In this document: piece by piece, positions 16,603-23,936 of the stretch
How positions within the stretch are numbered: position 1 is the first letter of the stretch
Layout: every line of letters starts with the position of its first letter
Source of the DNA: Acidobacteriota bacterium
GTDB taxonomy: Bacteria > Acidobacteriota > Terriglobia > Terriglobales > SCQP01
Assembly: GCA_021789895.1 (NCBI GenBank)
Contig: JAJYIU010000006.1
Coordinates: forward strand, 80,416 to 144,415
Length of the DNA stretch: 64,000 nt
Direction: 5' to 3'
The notes under the pieces: generated by a model
Told to the model about the DNA's origin: nothing
Seen by the model: the letters and a program-made list of their open reading frames with translations, nothing else
Database searches by the model: none
Program-made: the position numbers and the translations under genes

Positions 16603-17751
16603 GAGCCGGTTTCCTGGGACTGCGCCCGCGCCGATTCCGCCGCCAGCCGCTGGCGGCGGTGCCGGTCCACCAGCCAGGCGTGGAGCAGCGGATCCAGATC
16701 GCCATCGAGCACCCGCCCGACGTCGCCGATCTCCAGCTTGGTGCGCAGGTCCTTAACCATCTGATAGGGCTGGAGCACGTAAGAGCGGATCTGGCTGCCG
16801 AAATCAATATCCAGCTTGGAATCTTCGATCTTGCGGGCTTCGGCGCGGCGCTTGGCCAATTCATGCTCGTAGAGGCGCGAGCGGAGAATCTTCATGGCCA
16901 CGGCGCGGTTCTTGTGCTGCGAGCGCTCGTTCTGGCATTGCACCACGATGTTGGTGGGCAGATGCACGATGCGCACCGCCGAGTCGGTCATGTTGACGTG
17001 CTGGCCGCCGCGGCCGCCGGCGCGGAAGGTGTCAATCCGCAAGTCCTCTTCCCGGATATTGACCTCGATGCGGTCATCAATTTCCGGGCTGACGAAGACG
17101 CTGGCGAAGGAGGTGTGGCGGCGCTTGGCCTGATCGAAGGGCGAGATGCGCACCAGGCGATGGACGCCGGTTTCCGACTGCAGCAGCCCATAGGCGTAAT
17201 CGCCGGCGACGGTGATGGTGGCGGATTTGATGCCGGCTTCCTCGCCTTCCTGGCGGTCGTTGATGCTGGTGCTGAAACCGCGGCGCTCGGCCCAGCGCAG
17301 GTACATGCGCAGCAGCATGTCGGCCCAATCCTGGCTTTCGGTGCCGCCGGCGCCGGGATGGATGGTCAGGATGGCGTTGAGCGAGTCGTTTTCCTGGCCC
17401 AGCAGGGTTTCCAGCTCGATCCGCTCCAGGTCGGTGCGAAGCTGCGCCAGCTCGCGCCGCAGCTCGGCGCTGAACTCGGCATCGTCATTTTCCTGCAAGA
17501 GTTGCAGGTAGGCGGCCAGGTCATCCACCCGGCGGGCGAGGCCGCTTTCCGCGCCCAGCAGCGATTCCACCCGCTTGCGCTCGCGCGAGACCTGCAGCGA
17601 ACGCTCGCTGTCGTTCCAAAAGCCGGGGCGGGAAATTTCCTGGTCGAGGCGGGTTAACTGCGCTTGCAGGCGGGGGGCGTCAAAGATACACCCGTACGTC
17701 ATGGGCTTTGGCCTGCAAGGCTTGAAAATCGCGTTCTAATTCTTCCGTCAT
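16599..17751 (-). CDS. prfB: Peptide chain release factor 2 (programmed +1 frameshift)
   Basis: RF2 ends translation at UGA and UAA. The true start is the ATG at 17751 (MTEELERDFQALQ). After 23 codons an in-frame TGA at 17682-17680 interrupts the gene, and a +1 shift (skipping base 17682) continues into 16599-17681. The full CDS is therefore complement(join(16599..17681,17683..17751)), 383 residues. SPF, the stop-codon-recognition motif, is present in LVRISPFDQAKRR, and GGQ in RGGQHVNMTDSAVR. The start overlaps the end of lnt by 4 nt and the stop overlaps ftr1. The frame beginning at 17702 is not the real start. Confidence 0.95.
17680..17694 (-). promoter_or_regulatory. prfB: prfB programmed +1 frameshift site
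   Basis: On the minus strand the site reads CGGGTG TAT CTT TGA C. CTT TGA C is the classical slippery codon plus in-frame stop, and the G-rich CGGGTG takes the place and spacing (3 nt before CTT) of the Shine-Dalgarno-like element in other prfB genes. RF2 thereby regulates its own synthesis: low RF2 stalls the ribosome at TGA and favours the shift. Confidence 0.92.
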
Positions 17752-19406
17752 GAGCGCGCCCGGCGACGGCGGAGAACAAGCGCTACCGCGGCCGCCAACA
17801 TTACTATTATCGCACACAGCCAAGCCGGCCAATCGCCGCGGCGGGTATAGAACGTCAGCCGGGAACGCGGAGAAAACGCCGCCGACAGCGCCAGCCGGCG
17901 CCAGCGCGGCAGCCGCGCCACGACGCGGCCGTAGGGGTCAATCACCGCCGTAATTCCGTCGTTGGTCGCGCGCAGCAACCAGCGCCGGTTTTCCATGGCG
18001 CGCAGCCGCGCACCCACCAGGCTTTGGCGGGCGGCGGCGGAATTGCCGTACCAGCCGTCGTCGGAAAGGTTCACCAGCCAGTTGGCCCCTGCATCCGTCA
18101 TCCGCCGCGCCAGTTGAGGAAAATCCGATTCGTAGCAGATCAGCACGCCGAAGCGGTAGCGGCCCCGGGACAATAAGGTCAACCGCCGTCCGGGGACGAA
18201 ATTTCCCGCCTGCATCGTCCAGCGCTTGATGACCGGGATGCGCCGCAGCCAGCCCGGCAGCGGCAGATCTTCGCCAAACGGCACCAGGTGCACTTTGTCG
18301 TAGCGCTTCCCCGGGCGGCCATTAGAAAAAATCTCCAGCGCCGAGTTATGCGGCTGATCCAGCCGGGGCAATCCGGAGGGATAGCGGCTGTAGCCGACTT
18401 CTTCCAGCACGATGACGGATTGCAAGCCCGACGCCAGCGCCGACAGCCGGGTCTGCAACTGCGGCTGGAGTTGATATTCCAGCGGCGCCGGCTGCTCCGG
18501 CCAGATCACCAGCCCGGGCGGCGGACCGGAGGCGGTGGAGCAACTGCGGGTGAGGCGGTCCATGCGATCGAGAAAAGCGGCATAGACGGCGTCGTTCCAG
18601 GTGGTATTGAAGCTGGTGACCGGCTGCACCAGGCAGCCGGCCAGCTTGACCGGATCGGCCATCGGCGCCGGGTCGTAGGGGAAGGTGGCGAACCCCACCA
18701 CACAAAATAAAATACCGGCCTCGGCCAGCACCATTTTCCGCCCGCGCGCCGGCCAGCAGCGCACGGTATCCGGCTTCCGTAAGAGCCAGCCGCGCAGCAG
18801 CAGCGACGCCATGAGAACGTTGCCCAGGGCCACCAGGAAGCTGGCGCCGTAAATGCCGCCCACCGGCAGCGCCAGCATAAAACCCGCATGATCCACCTGC
18901 GAGGCGCCCAGCAGGTTCCAGGGAAAGCCGCCGAAGGGGACATGCGTGCGCAGCAGTTCGATCGCGGTCCAGAGCGCGGCCAGGTTCAAGGGGGCGAAGC
19001 GGGGCTGGCGCCGTCCCAGCCAATTGCCCAGGCACGCGAACAGCGCCCAGAAAAAGCCCATCAGCAGCAAAAACAGCCCAAACGCCAGCGCCGAGATGGC
19101 CGGGCTGAGATCGCCATAACGGTGCAGCGTGGTGTAAACCCAGGGGCAACTGCCGGCAAAAAAAACGGCGCCGGCGGCGTATCCCGCCCAGAAAGCCCGC
19201 AGCGCGCGCGGGGAGCGCAGCATGGCCACCAGTAACGGGATCAGGGCCACCCAGGCCAGCCAGCTCAGGGAAAATTTCGGGAACGAAAGGAAACTTAACA
19301 GCCCGGTGAAGGCGCCGGCCAGCAGCATCTTCCAGACCGCCGGCGCGGCGTCACTGACAGCGCCGCGGGGCGGGGAAGAAGTGGCATTTTGAGCAAGGCC
19401 GGACAT
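17748..19406 (-). CDS. lnt: Apolipoprotein N-acyltransferase
   Basis: Lnt adds the third acyl chain to the N-terminal cysteine of lipoproteins in the inner membrane. The 552-residue protein has six or so N-terminal transmembrane helices followed by a nitrilase-like periplasmic domain. The catalytic triad positions are visible: Glu in IWPEQPAPLEY, Lys in YDKVHLVPFGE and Cys in GVLICYESDFP. A C-terminal helix (WLCAIIVMLAAAVALVL) closes the protein. The start at 19406 (MSGLAQNA) is preferred over a longer frame because the preceding residues look non-coding. TACAAT lies 12 nt before the ATG, so the leader may be very short. It heads the lnt-prfB-ftr1-permease run. Confidence 0.92.
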   Translation of the reverse strand: MSGLAQNATSSPPRGAVSDAAPAVWKMLLAGAFTGLLSFLSFPKFSLSWLAWVALIPLLVAMLRSPRALRAFWAGYAAGAVFFAGSCPWVYTTLHRYGDLSPAISALAFGLFLLLMGFFWALFACLGNWLGRRQPRFAPLNLAALWTAIELLRTHVPFGGFPWNLLGASQVDHAGFMLALPVGGIYGASFLVALGNVLMASLLLRGWLLRKPDTVRCWPARGRKMVLAEAGILFCVVGFATFPYDPAPMADPVKLAGCLVQPVTSFNTTWNDAVYAAFLDRMDRLTRSCSTASGPPPGLVIWPEQPAPLEYQLQPQLQTRLSALASGLQSVIVLEEVGYSRYPSGLPRLDQPHNSALEIFSNGRPGKRYDKVHLVPFGEDLPLPGWLRRIPVIKRWTMQAGNFVPGRRLTLLSRGRYRFGVLICYESDFPQLARRMTDAGANWLVNLSDDGWYGNSAAARQSLVGARLRAMENRRWLLRATNDGITAVIDPYGRVVARLPRWRRLALSAAFSPRSRLTFYTRRGDWPAWLCAIIVMLAAAVALVLRRRRARS

Positions 19407-19488
19407 GCCGCGATTTATTGTAGCGAACTGCAGCCAAACGGCGAATTCGAGCCAGGCTTTTGGCCAAGGGGCGATTGCGCCCTCCCGG

Positions 19489-21402
19489 CTATTTTCGATC
19501 TCTGCCTTCCAACCATTGCCGGCGAATTTGCCGTTCGGCGGCGGTGGCTCCGGGCGAGTCAACCAGCGAGCATGAGTCCGCCCGGGGCGGCGACGGCAGC
19601 AGCGTCAGGGTATAGACCTGCCCATGCGATTGGACTTGAAGCCAGGTTTTGCGGCCGGCGGGCAGGGCGCCAAGCGCCGATAAGACTTCGTCCGAATTCA
19701 CCGGCTGGCCGTGAATGGAAACGATGACGTCGTCCACGCCAAAACCGGCGCTCGCGGCCGGGCTGCGGGGCGCCACCATCAGGACGCGATTGCCGGCAAG
19801 CGCCAGCCCGAGATAGTTATTTCGTCCCGGCGCCGGCTTGCAATCCAACTGCATCCCGATGGCGGAAAAGCACCGATTGTAGGGCAGGGCCTGCGTGCCA
19901 GCGGCGTAATGCGCGAAAAAGCGCCGGTACGAGCGGCCGTCCACCGCCTTGAGCGCGCGCCGCAAATCGCGCTGGCGGTAGCCGCGGCCGGGCAGGTAAT
20001 AAGACGCCCGCGGTCCTTTATAGACGTGATTCCAAAGATAGCGGAGGGCATCATCGAGCGAACGGCGGCCGCCGGTGCGCCGGCGTATATCCAGATCGAG
20101 CAGCACGCCCAGCAGATCGCCTTTCTGGTAATAGGAAATGGTGGTGGCGCGCTGGTTCGTTTCCTGCCAAAGCGGCGTGCGGTCGTGAAACCAGGCGGTC
20201 AGCGAGGAATCGGCGGCGCTCATCAGATGCCGGCCCGGCTGGGTTTTGAAGTTGGAAATATTGGCCGCCAATTGCCGCAGGTAGGCCGGGGCGGAAAGCA
20301 GCCCGGCGCGCTCGAGCGTGATCTCGCCGTAATACTGGGTCAGCCCTTCGGCAATCCAGAGACAGCGCGTGGGGTCGGGACGCGAGTAACGGAAGGGCCC
20401 CAGCGCCGCCGGACGCAGCCGCTTGACGTTCCATTGATGGAAGAACTCATGCGCGGCATCGGCTTCGGCTGCGAGCAAGCCGCCGCGGCTGGCAAGGGTG
20501 GCGGGAATGATGATCTGGGTGCCGAACAGGTGCTCCATGCCGTCGCCCGGGCTGGCGGCATCGAAATGGAAGAAAAAGGTATAAGTACGCAGACCGGCGG
20601 GCGGCCCGAATACGCGATTTTCCACATGCACGATTTTTTTTAGCGCTTCGACGAGCCGCGGCGCATTACCGCCATCGGGGCCGTAGGCGTGAATCATCAC
20701 CCGATAGAGCCGGCCGGAGTCGCGAAACCGATGCAGTTGAATCTGCGGGGCCGCTTCGAGCGGCGAGTCAATGAAGATGTCGTAGTTGGGAAATCGCAAA
20801 CGGATCTGATTCAGGCGTCCGATTTCGTCGAGCACCTGCCAGCCGGAGGGCGCCAGCACGGTCAGAGCGACCGGATCGGGCTTATGCCCGGGGAGATAGA
20901 CAAAAACCGGGCCGCCATTGATGTTGGCATGGGTGCGATCCAGTTGGGCAAACGAGCCGGTCAGGGTGTTGGCGTAGATCCGGTACTGAATCCGCGGGAC
21001 CGGGCAGCCCAGAGTGCGCACGCTCCAGCTCGAAGGCCCGGTGCGCAGCACCGGCAGCGGCGGCCGGGCGCCGGCCCGGCAGATTGCCTGGAAATTTTGC
21101 AGATTGGCCGCGAAGTTGTAAACGCTGTAGCGGCCGGGATACCAGACCGGCAGGCGCACCCGCAGCAGCCGTCCGGCAAAGCCGCCCACATCCAGCCGCA
21201 CGGCGATCAAATGATTGGCCGGATGGGTCAGATCAAGGGTGTAATGCAGGCGGTAAGCGCCGCGTCGAGGCAAAAAAGCCAGCCGCTCGACCGGCTGCCC
21301 CGCGCCGGCCTGCCCCCAACCCGCCAGGGATGCGGCCAACAGCAGCATCGCTCCCAGCGCGGCTGGCCGGCAGCTTCGGTCAAAGATGGTTTTTGCAGGC
21401 AT
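19489..21402 (-). CDS. M61-family (glycyl aminopeptidase-like) metallopeptidase with PDZ domain
   Basis: The 637-residue exported protein has a signal peptide (CRPAALGAMLLLAASLAGWG region) and an N-terminal beta-sandwich domain. The zinc site is HEFFH at residues 318-322, with Glu352 in WIAEGLTQYY as third ligand. A PDZ domain lies near the C-terminus (about residues 530-620, with GVDDVIVSIHGQPV). M61 peptidases favour small N-terminal residues such as Gly or Ala. The ATG at 21402 is chosen because the signal peptide starts soon after it. The gene ends 83 bp before lnt on the same strand. Confidence 0.9.
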   Translation of the reverse strand: MPAKTIFDRSCRPAALGAMLLLAASLAGWGQAGAGQPVERLAFLPRRGAYRLHYTLDLTHPANHLIAVRLDVGGFAGRLLRVRLPVWYPGRYSVYNFAANLQNFQAICRAGARPPLPVLRTGPSSWSVRTLGCPVPRIQYRIYANTLTGSFAQLDRTHANINGGPVFVYLPGHKPDPVALTVLAPSGWQVLDEIGRLNQIRLRFPNYDIFIDSPLEAAPQIQLHRFRDSGRLYRVMIHAYGPDGGNAPRLVEALKKIVHVENRVFGPPAGLRTYTFFFHFDAASPGDGMEHLFGTQIIIPATLASRGGLLAAEADAAHEFFHQWNVKRLRPAALGPFRYSRPDPTRCLWIAEGLTQYYGEITLERAGLLSAPAYLRQLAANISNFKTQPGRHLMSAADSSLTAWFHDRTPLWQETNQRATTISYYQKGDLLGVLLDLDIRRRTGGRRSLDDALRYLWNHVYKGPRASYYLPGRGYRQRDLRRALKAVDGRSYRRFFAHYAAGTQALPYNRCFSAIGMQLDCKPAPGRNNYLGLALAGNRVLMVAPRSPAASAGFGVDDVIVSIHGQPVNSDEVLSALGALPAGRKTWLQVQSHGQVYTLTLLPSPPRADSCSLVDSPGATAAERQIRRQWLEGRDRK

Positions 21403-21566
21403 ATCGCGTATGTATCGGCATGCGAGCCGCGTGCGTTCGGCAAGGCAGCGGGCGCAGCGCAACAACCGAGTATAGGGGAGCCGGCTTAGATTCGCCTACG
21501 GCAAAAGCCTTACCCCGGTCATGGCCGTTCCTGAACCAATTTCGTCTGCGCGATCAGTAGTTTTCC

Positions 21567-21583
21567 GTAAGGCGAACCCTTAC
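21567..21583. promoter_or_regulatory. Inverted repeat before the GH50-like gene
   Basis: GTAAGG (21567-21572) and CCTTAC (21578-21583) form a 6-bp dyad with a 5-nt spacer, flanked by TTTT and AAAA runs. It ends 13 nt before the start of the secreted GH50-like protein and could be an operator or leader hairpin. A related CCTTACCCC occurs near 21509. No regulator is identified. Confidence 0.25.
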
Positions 21584-21596
21584 CGTAAAACTCCTG

Positions 21597-23858
21597 ATGA
21601 ACTCCGCAGTTGCTCGATCACTGACATGCTTTCAACCTCTTCGCTGGCGCCGGCTGGCGGCGGCGCTCGGCCTGGCCGCCGCCTTCGCAGTTTGGGGACA
21701 AGCGCAAAGCCTGCAGTTTGGCGCCTCCTACGATCACCTCAGCGTTCAAGGCCAGGGCGGCGAAAAACTAGCGCTGACACTGACCGATTGCGGCAGCTCG
21801 CTCTGCCAGTTGAGGGGCAGCGCTTACGGCACCGGCGCGCTGCAATCCTCCGGCAGCTACACCATCGTGGCGGGCACCAGCAACTCGATCATTCTCACCA
21901 GCTCCGGCAGCGGCGCCTTTAGCGTCAGCCAGCCGTCGGGCTGGTGGCTGGTGTATCAATCGAGCGCCGGCTCGCTCTCGGGCGAAGTGCAGTTGCAGCA
22001 GGTGCAAGATAATCCCAGCAGCGGGCAGGCGACGGCCACCGGCACGCTCAGCGGCCTGGCCGGCAGCCTGGCCCCGGCTCTGAATGCGTCCGCCGTCTCG
22101 ATCACTTTGAATTTTTACGATGGCAGCGGGCTACAGGCGCTGCTGGGCAATAGCGGCAGCCTGAATACCAGCCTTGCGCCCGGATCCTCCACCGGCGGCG
22201 CGGTCAGCACTTCATCAAGCACCAGCTCCACTACCACCACCACGACCACCACCACCGCCGTAGCCGCTTCCGCCACCCCGCCGGCGCTCGACAGCTATGG
22301 CGGCCTGGCCAATGTCTCGCTGCCGGTCACGGCGACGGGATACTTTCAAGTCAAAAAAATCGGCGCGCGCTGGGTGTTTGTGGATCCGAGCGGGCACCCG
22401 TTCTGGATGCTTGGAGTTTTCGCGGTGGATCTCAACACCGATACCAGCACCGGCCAAAGTTACGTCTTGAACAAATATGGCGGGCTGGCAAGCTGGGGCC
22501 TGCAGGCGGTCCGCCGGCTGCAAAAATGGGGATTCAACAGCACTGCCGAATACTCGTCGGCCTATGTCGTTCCGCTCAATCACGACGGCAGCTACGAAAC
22601 CAGCGACCCCATGCCCTGGGTGGATATTCTGCGCCCGGCGCATTACAGCCTCTACAATTACGGCAACTACGCGCCGGGGCCGGTGAAGGATCTGGTCAAC
22701 GGGCTGGATGCGATCTATCAGAACTATCGCGGCGATACGCTGCCCGACGTCTTCGATCCGAACTTTCAAACCTTTGCCGATAATTTTGCCAAGGCGATGA
22801 CCTCGCCGGCGGAGGCGACTTCTCCCTGGCTGATCGGCACCGCCACCGACGACCTGGACGATCTCTGGGGATTCGGGCCGGGGCCCGACCTGCCGGCGGC
22901 GCGCAATTCTTCCAACATCGGCTGGCTGGTGCTCTGCACCGACTTCCAGCAAAGCACCAATGCCCGCTTCAGCCAGAGCTATAGCGATACCAAGGTGTAC
23001 AGCAAATACGCGCTGGCCAGTTGGCTGCAAGCCAAATATGGCACCATCGCCGCGCTCAACAACGCCTGGGGCTCGAACTACACCAGCTTCGGCGACAGCG
23101 GCGGCTACGGCACCGGCACCGGACTGCTCGACGAAGACGGCCGCGATGCCTGGGTGGGCAACGACGATGCCGGACTGAGCACGGCGAACGCCCAGGTCAA
23201 GGCCGATCTGAACGCCTTTCTCGCGGTGTACGCGCAAAAGTATTTTTCCATCGTCAGCGCCGCCATCCGCGCCGCCCGCCCGAATCAATTGGTTTTCGGT
23301 CCCTGCACTCTGAACGCCTGGAATGGCATCAGCCGGCAGCCGATTCTGGCCGCGGCGGGGCAATATACGGATGTGATCCAGGCCAGCATGGGCACCCAGC
23401 AGGTTTACGATCTCAGCCTGCAATACGCCGGCGACCATCCCTTCGTCACCTGGACGGGCATGCCGGCCAATCCGGATTCCGACCTGTCGGCCTATCCCAA
23501 TCCCGAATCCCCCGACGTTTATTCGACCCAAGCGGCGCGCGGGCAGGAATATGCCACCCAAGTGCTCACCGACGCGCAATACACCGGCTCCAGCGCCGCC
23601 GGCGCGCTGCAGGGCAGCCAGAACATCGTCGGCAGCAAGTTCTGGGCCTGGACCGATTCCTGGGGAGAGAAAACCAACTGGGGCCTGGTATCGTTTCTCG
23701 ATAATGCCTACGACGGCGTCGCCGACGTCATCGCCACCGGCACCGATCAGTGGGGCTACGCCACCGGCGGCGAGGCCGGCAACTACGGCAATTTCATCAC
23801 CCCGGCGCAGCAGGCCAACTTTACCGTGTTGAACCAGCTCGTATCATCGCTGCCGTAG
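21597..23858 (+). CDS. Secreted GH50/agarase-like TIM-barrel protein
   Basis: The 753-residue protein has a signal peptide (cleavage near GQAQS, residue 36) and a beta-rich Ser/Thr/Gly domain (about 40-197). A low-complexity Ser/Thr linker spans about residues 198-228, including nine consecutive Thr. The catalytic-type domain covers about 245-753. ARWVFVDPSGHPFWMLGV and LQKWGFNSTAEYSS are the usual opening of agarase/GH50-related barrels, and FWAWTDSWGEKTNWGLVS matches their closing segment. The substrate is unknown and the catalytic Glu pair is not assigned. It faces the GH9 gene, from which it is separated by a strong hairpin. Confidence 0.7.
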   Translation: MNSAVARSLTCFQPLRWRRLAAALGLAAAFAVWGQAQSLQFGASYDHLSVQGQGGEKLALTLTDCGSSLCQLRGSAYGTGALQSSGSYTIVAGTSNSIILTSSGSGAFSVSQPSGWWLVYQSSAGSLSGEVQLQQVQDNPSSGQATATGTLSGLAGSLAPALNASAVSITLNFYDGSGLQALLGNSGSLNTSLAPGSSTGGAVSTSSSTSSTTTTTTTTTAVAASATPPALDSYGGLANVSLPVTATGYFQVKKIGARWVFVDPSGHPFWMLGVFAVDLNTDTSTGQSYVLNKYGGLASWGLQAVRRLQKWGFNSTAEYSSAYVVPLNHDGSYETSDPMPWVDILRPAHYSLYNYGNYAPGPVKDLVNGLDAIYQNYRGDTLPDVFDPNFQTFADNFAKAMTSPAEATSPWLIGTATDDLDDLWGFGPGPDLPAARNSSNIGWLVLCTDFQQSTNARFSQSYSDTKVYSKYALASWLQAKYGTIAALNNAWGSNYTSFGDSGGYGTGTGLLDEDGRDAWVGNDDAGLSTANAQVKADLNAFLAVYAQKYFSIVSAAIRAARPNQLVFGPCTLNAWNGISRQPILAAAGQYTDVIQASMGTQQVYDLSLQYAGDHPFVTWTGMPANPDSDLSAYPNPESPDVYSTQAARGQEYATQVLTDAQYTGSSAAGALQGSQNIVGSKFWAWTDSWGEKTNWGLVSFLDNAYDGVADVIATGTDQWGYATGGEAGNYGNFITPAQQANFTVLNQLVSSLP

Positions 23859-23893
23859 CTGCAGCCCCGTGAAGTTCCTGAAGCATTGCATAG

Positions 23894-23923
23894 GCCGCCG
23901 GCTGCATTCCCGCAGCCGGCGGC
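23894..23923. terminator. Hairpin between convergent glycoside hydrolase genes
   Basis: GCCGCCGGCTGC and GCAGCCGGCGGC form a perfect 12-bp stem with a 6-nt loop in the 78-bp gap between the convergent genes. The T-run after it is short (TTT), so termination may be bidirectional but weak. The position fits a shared terminator. Confidence 0.6.
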
Positions 23924-23936
23924 TTTGGGCTTACGT

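Noticed and set aside
14011..16764. 917-codon plus-strand frame over the permease and FTR1 genes
   Set aside because: Composition is His/Gln/Arg-rich shadow sequence; the opposite strand encodes membrane proteins with clear motifs.
16599..17702. prfB as a complete gene starting at 17702
   Set aside because: The N-terminus lies upstream in another frame, joined by the +1 frameshift at CTT TGA C.
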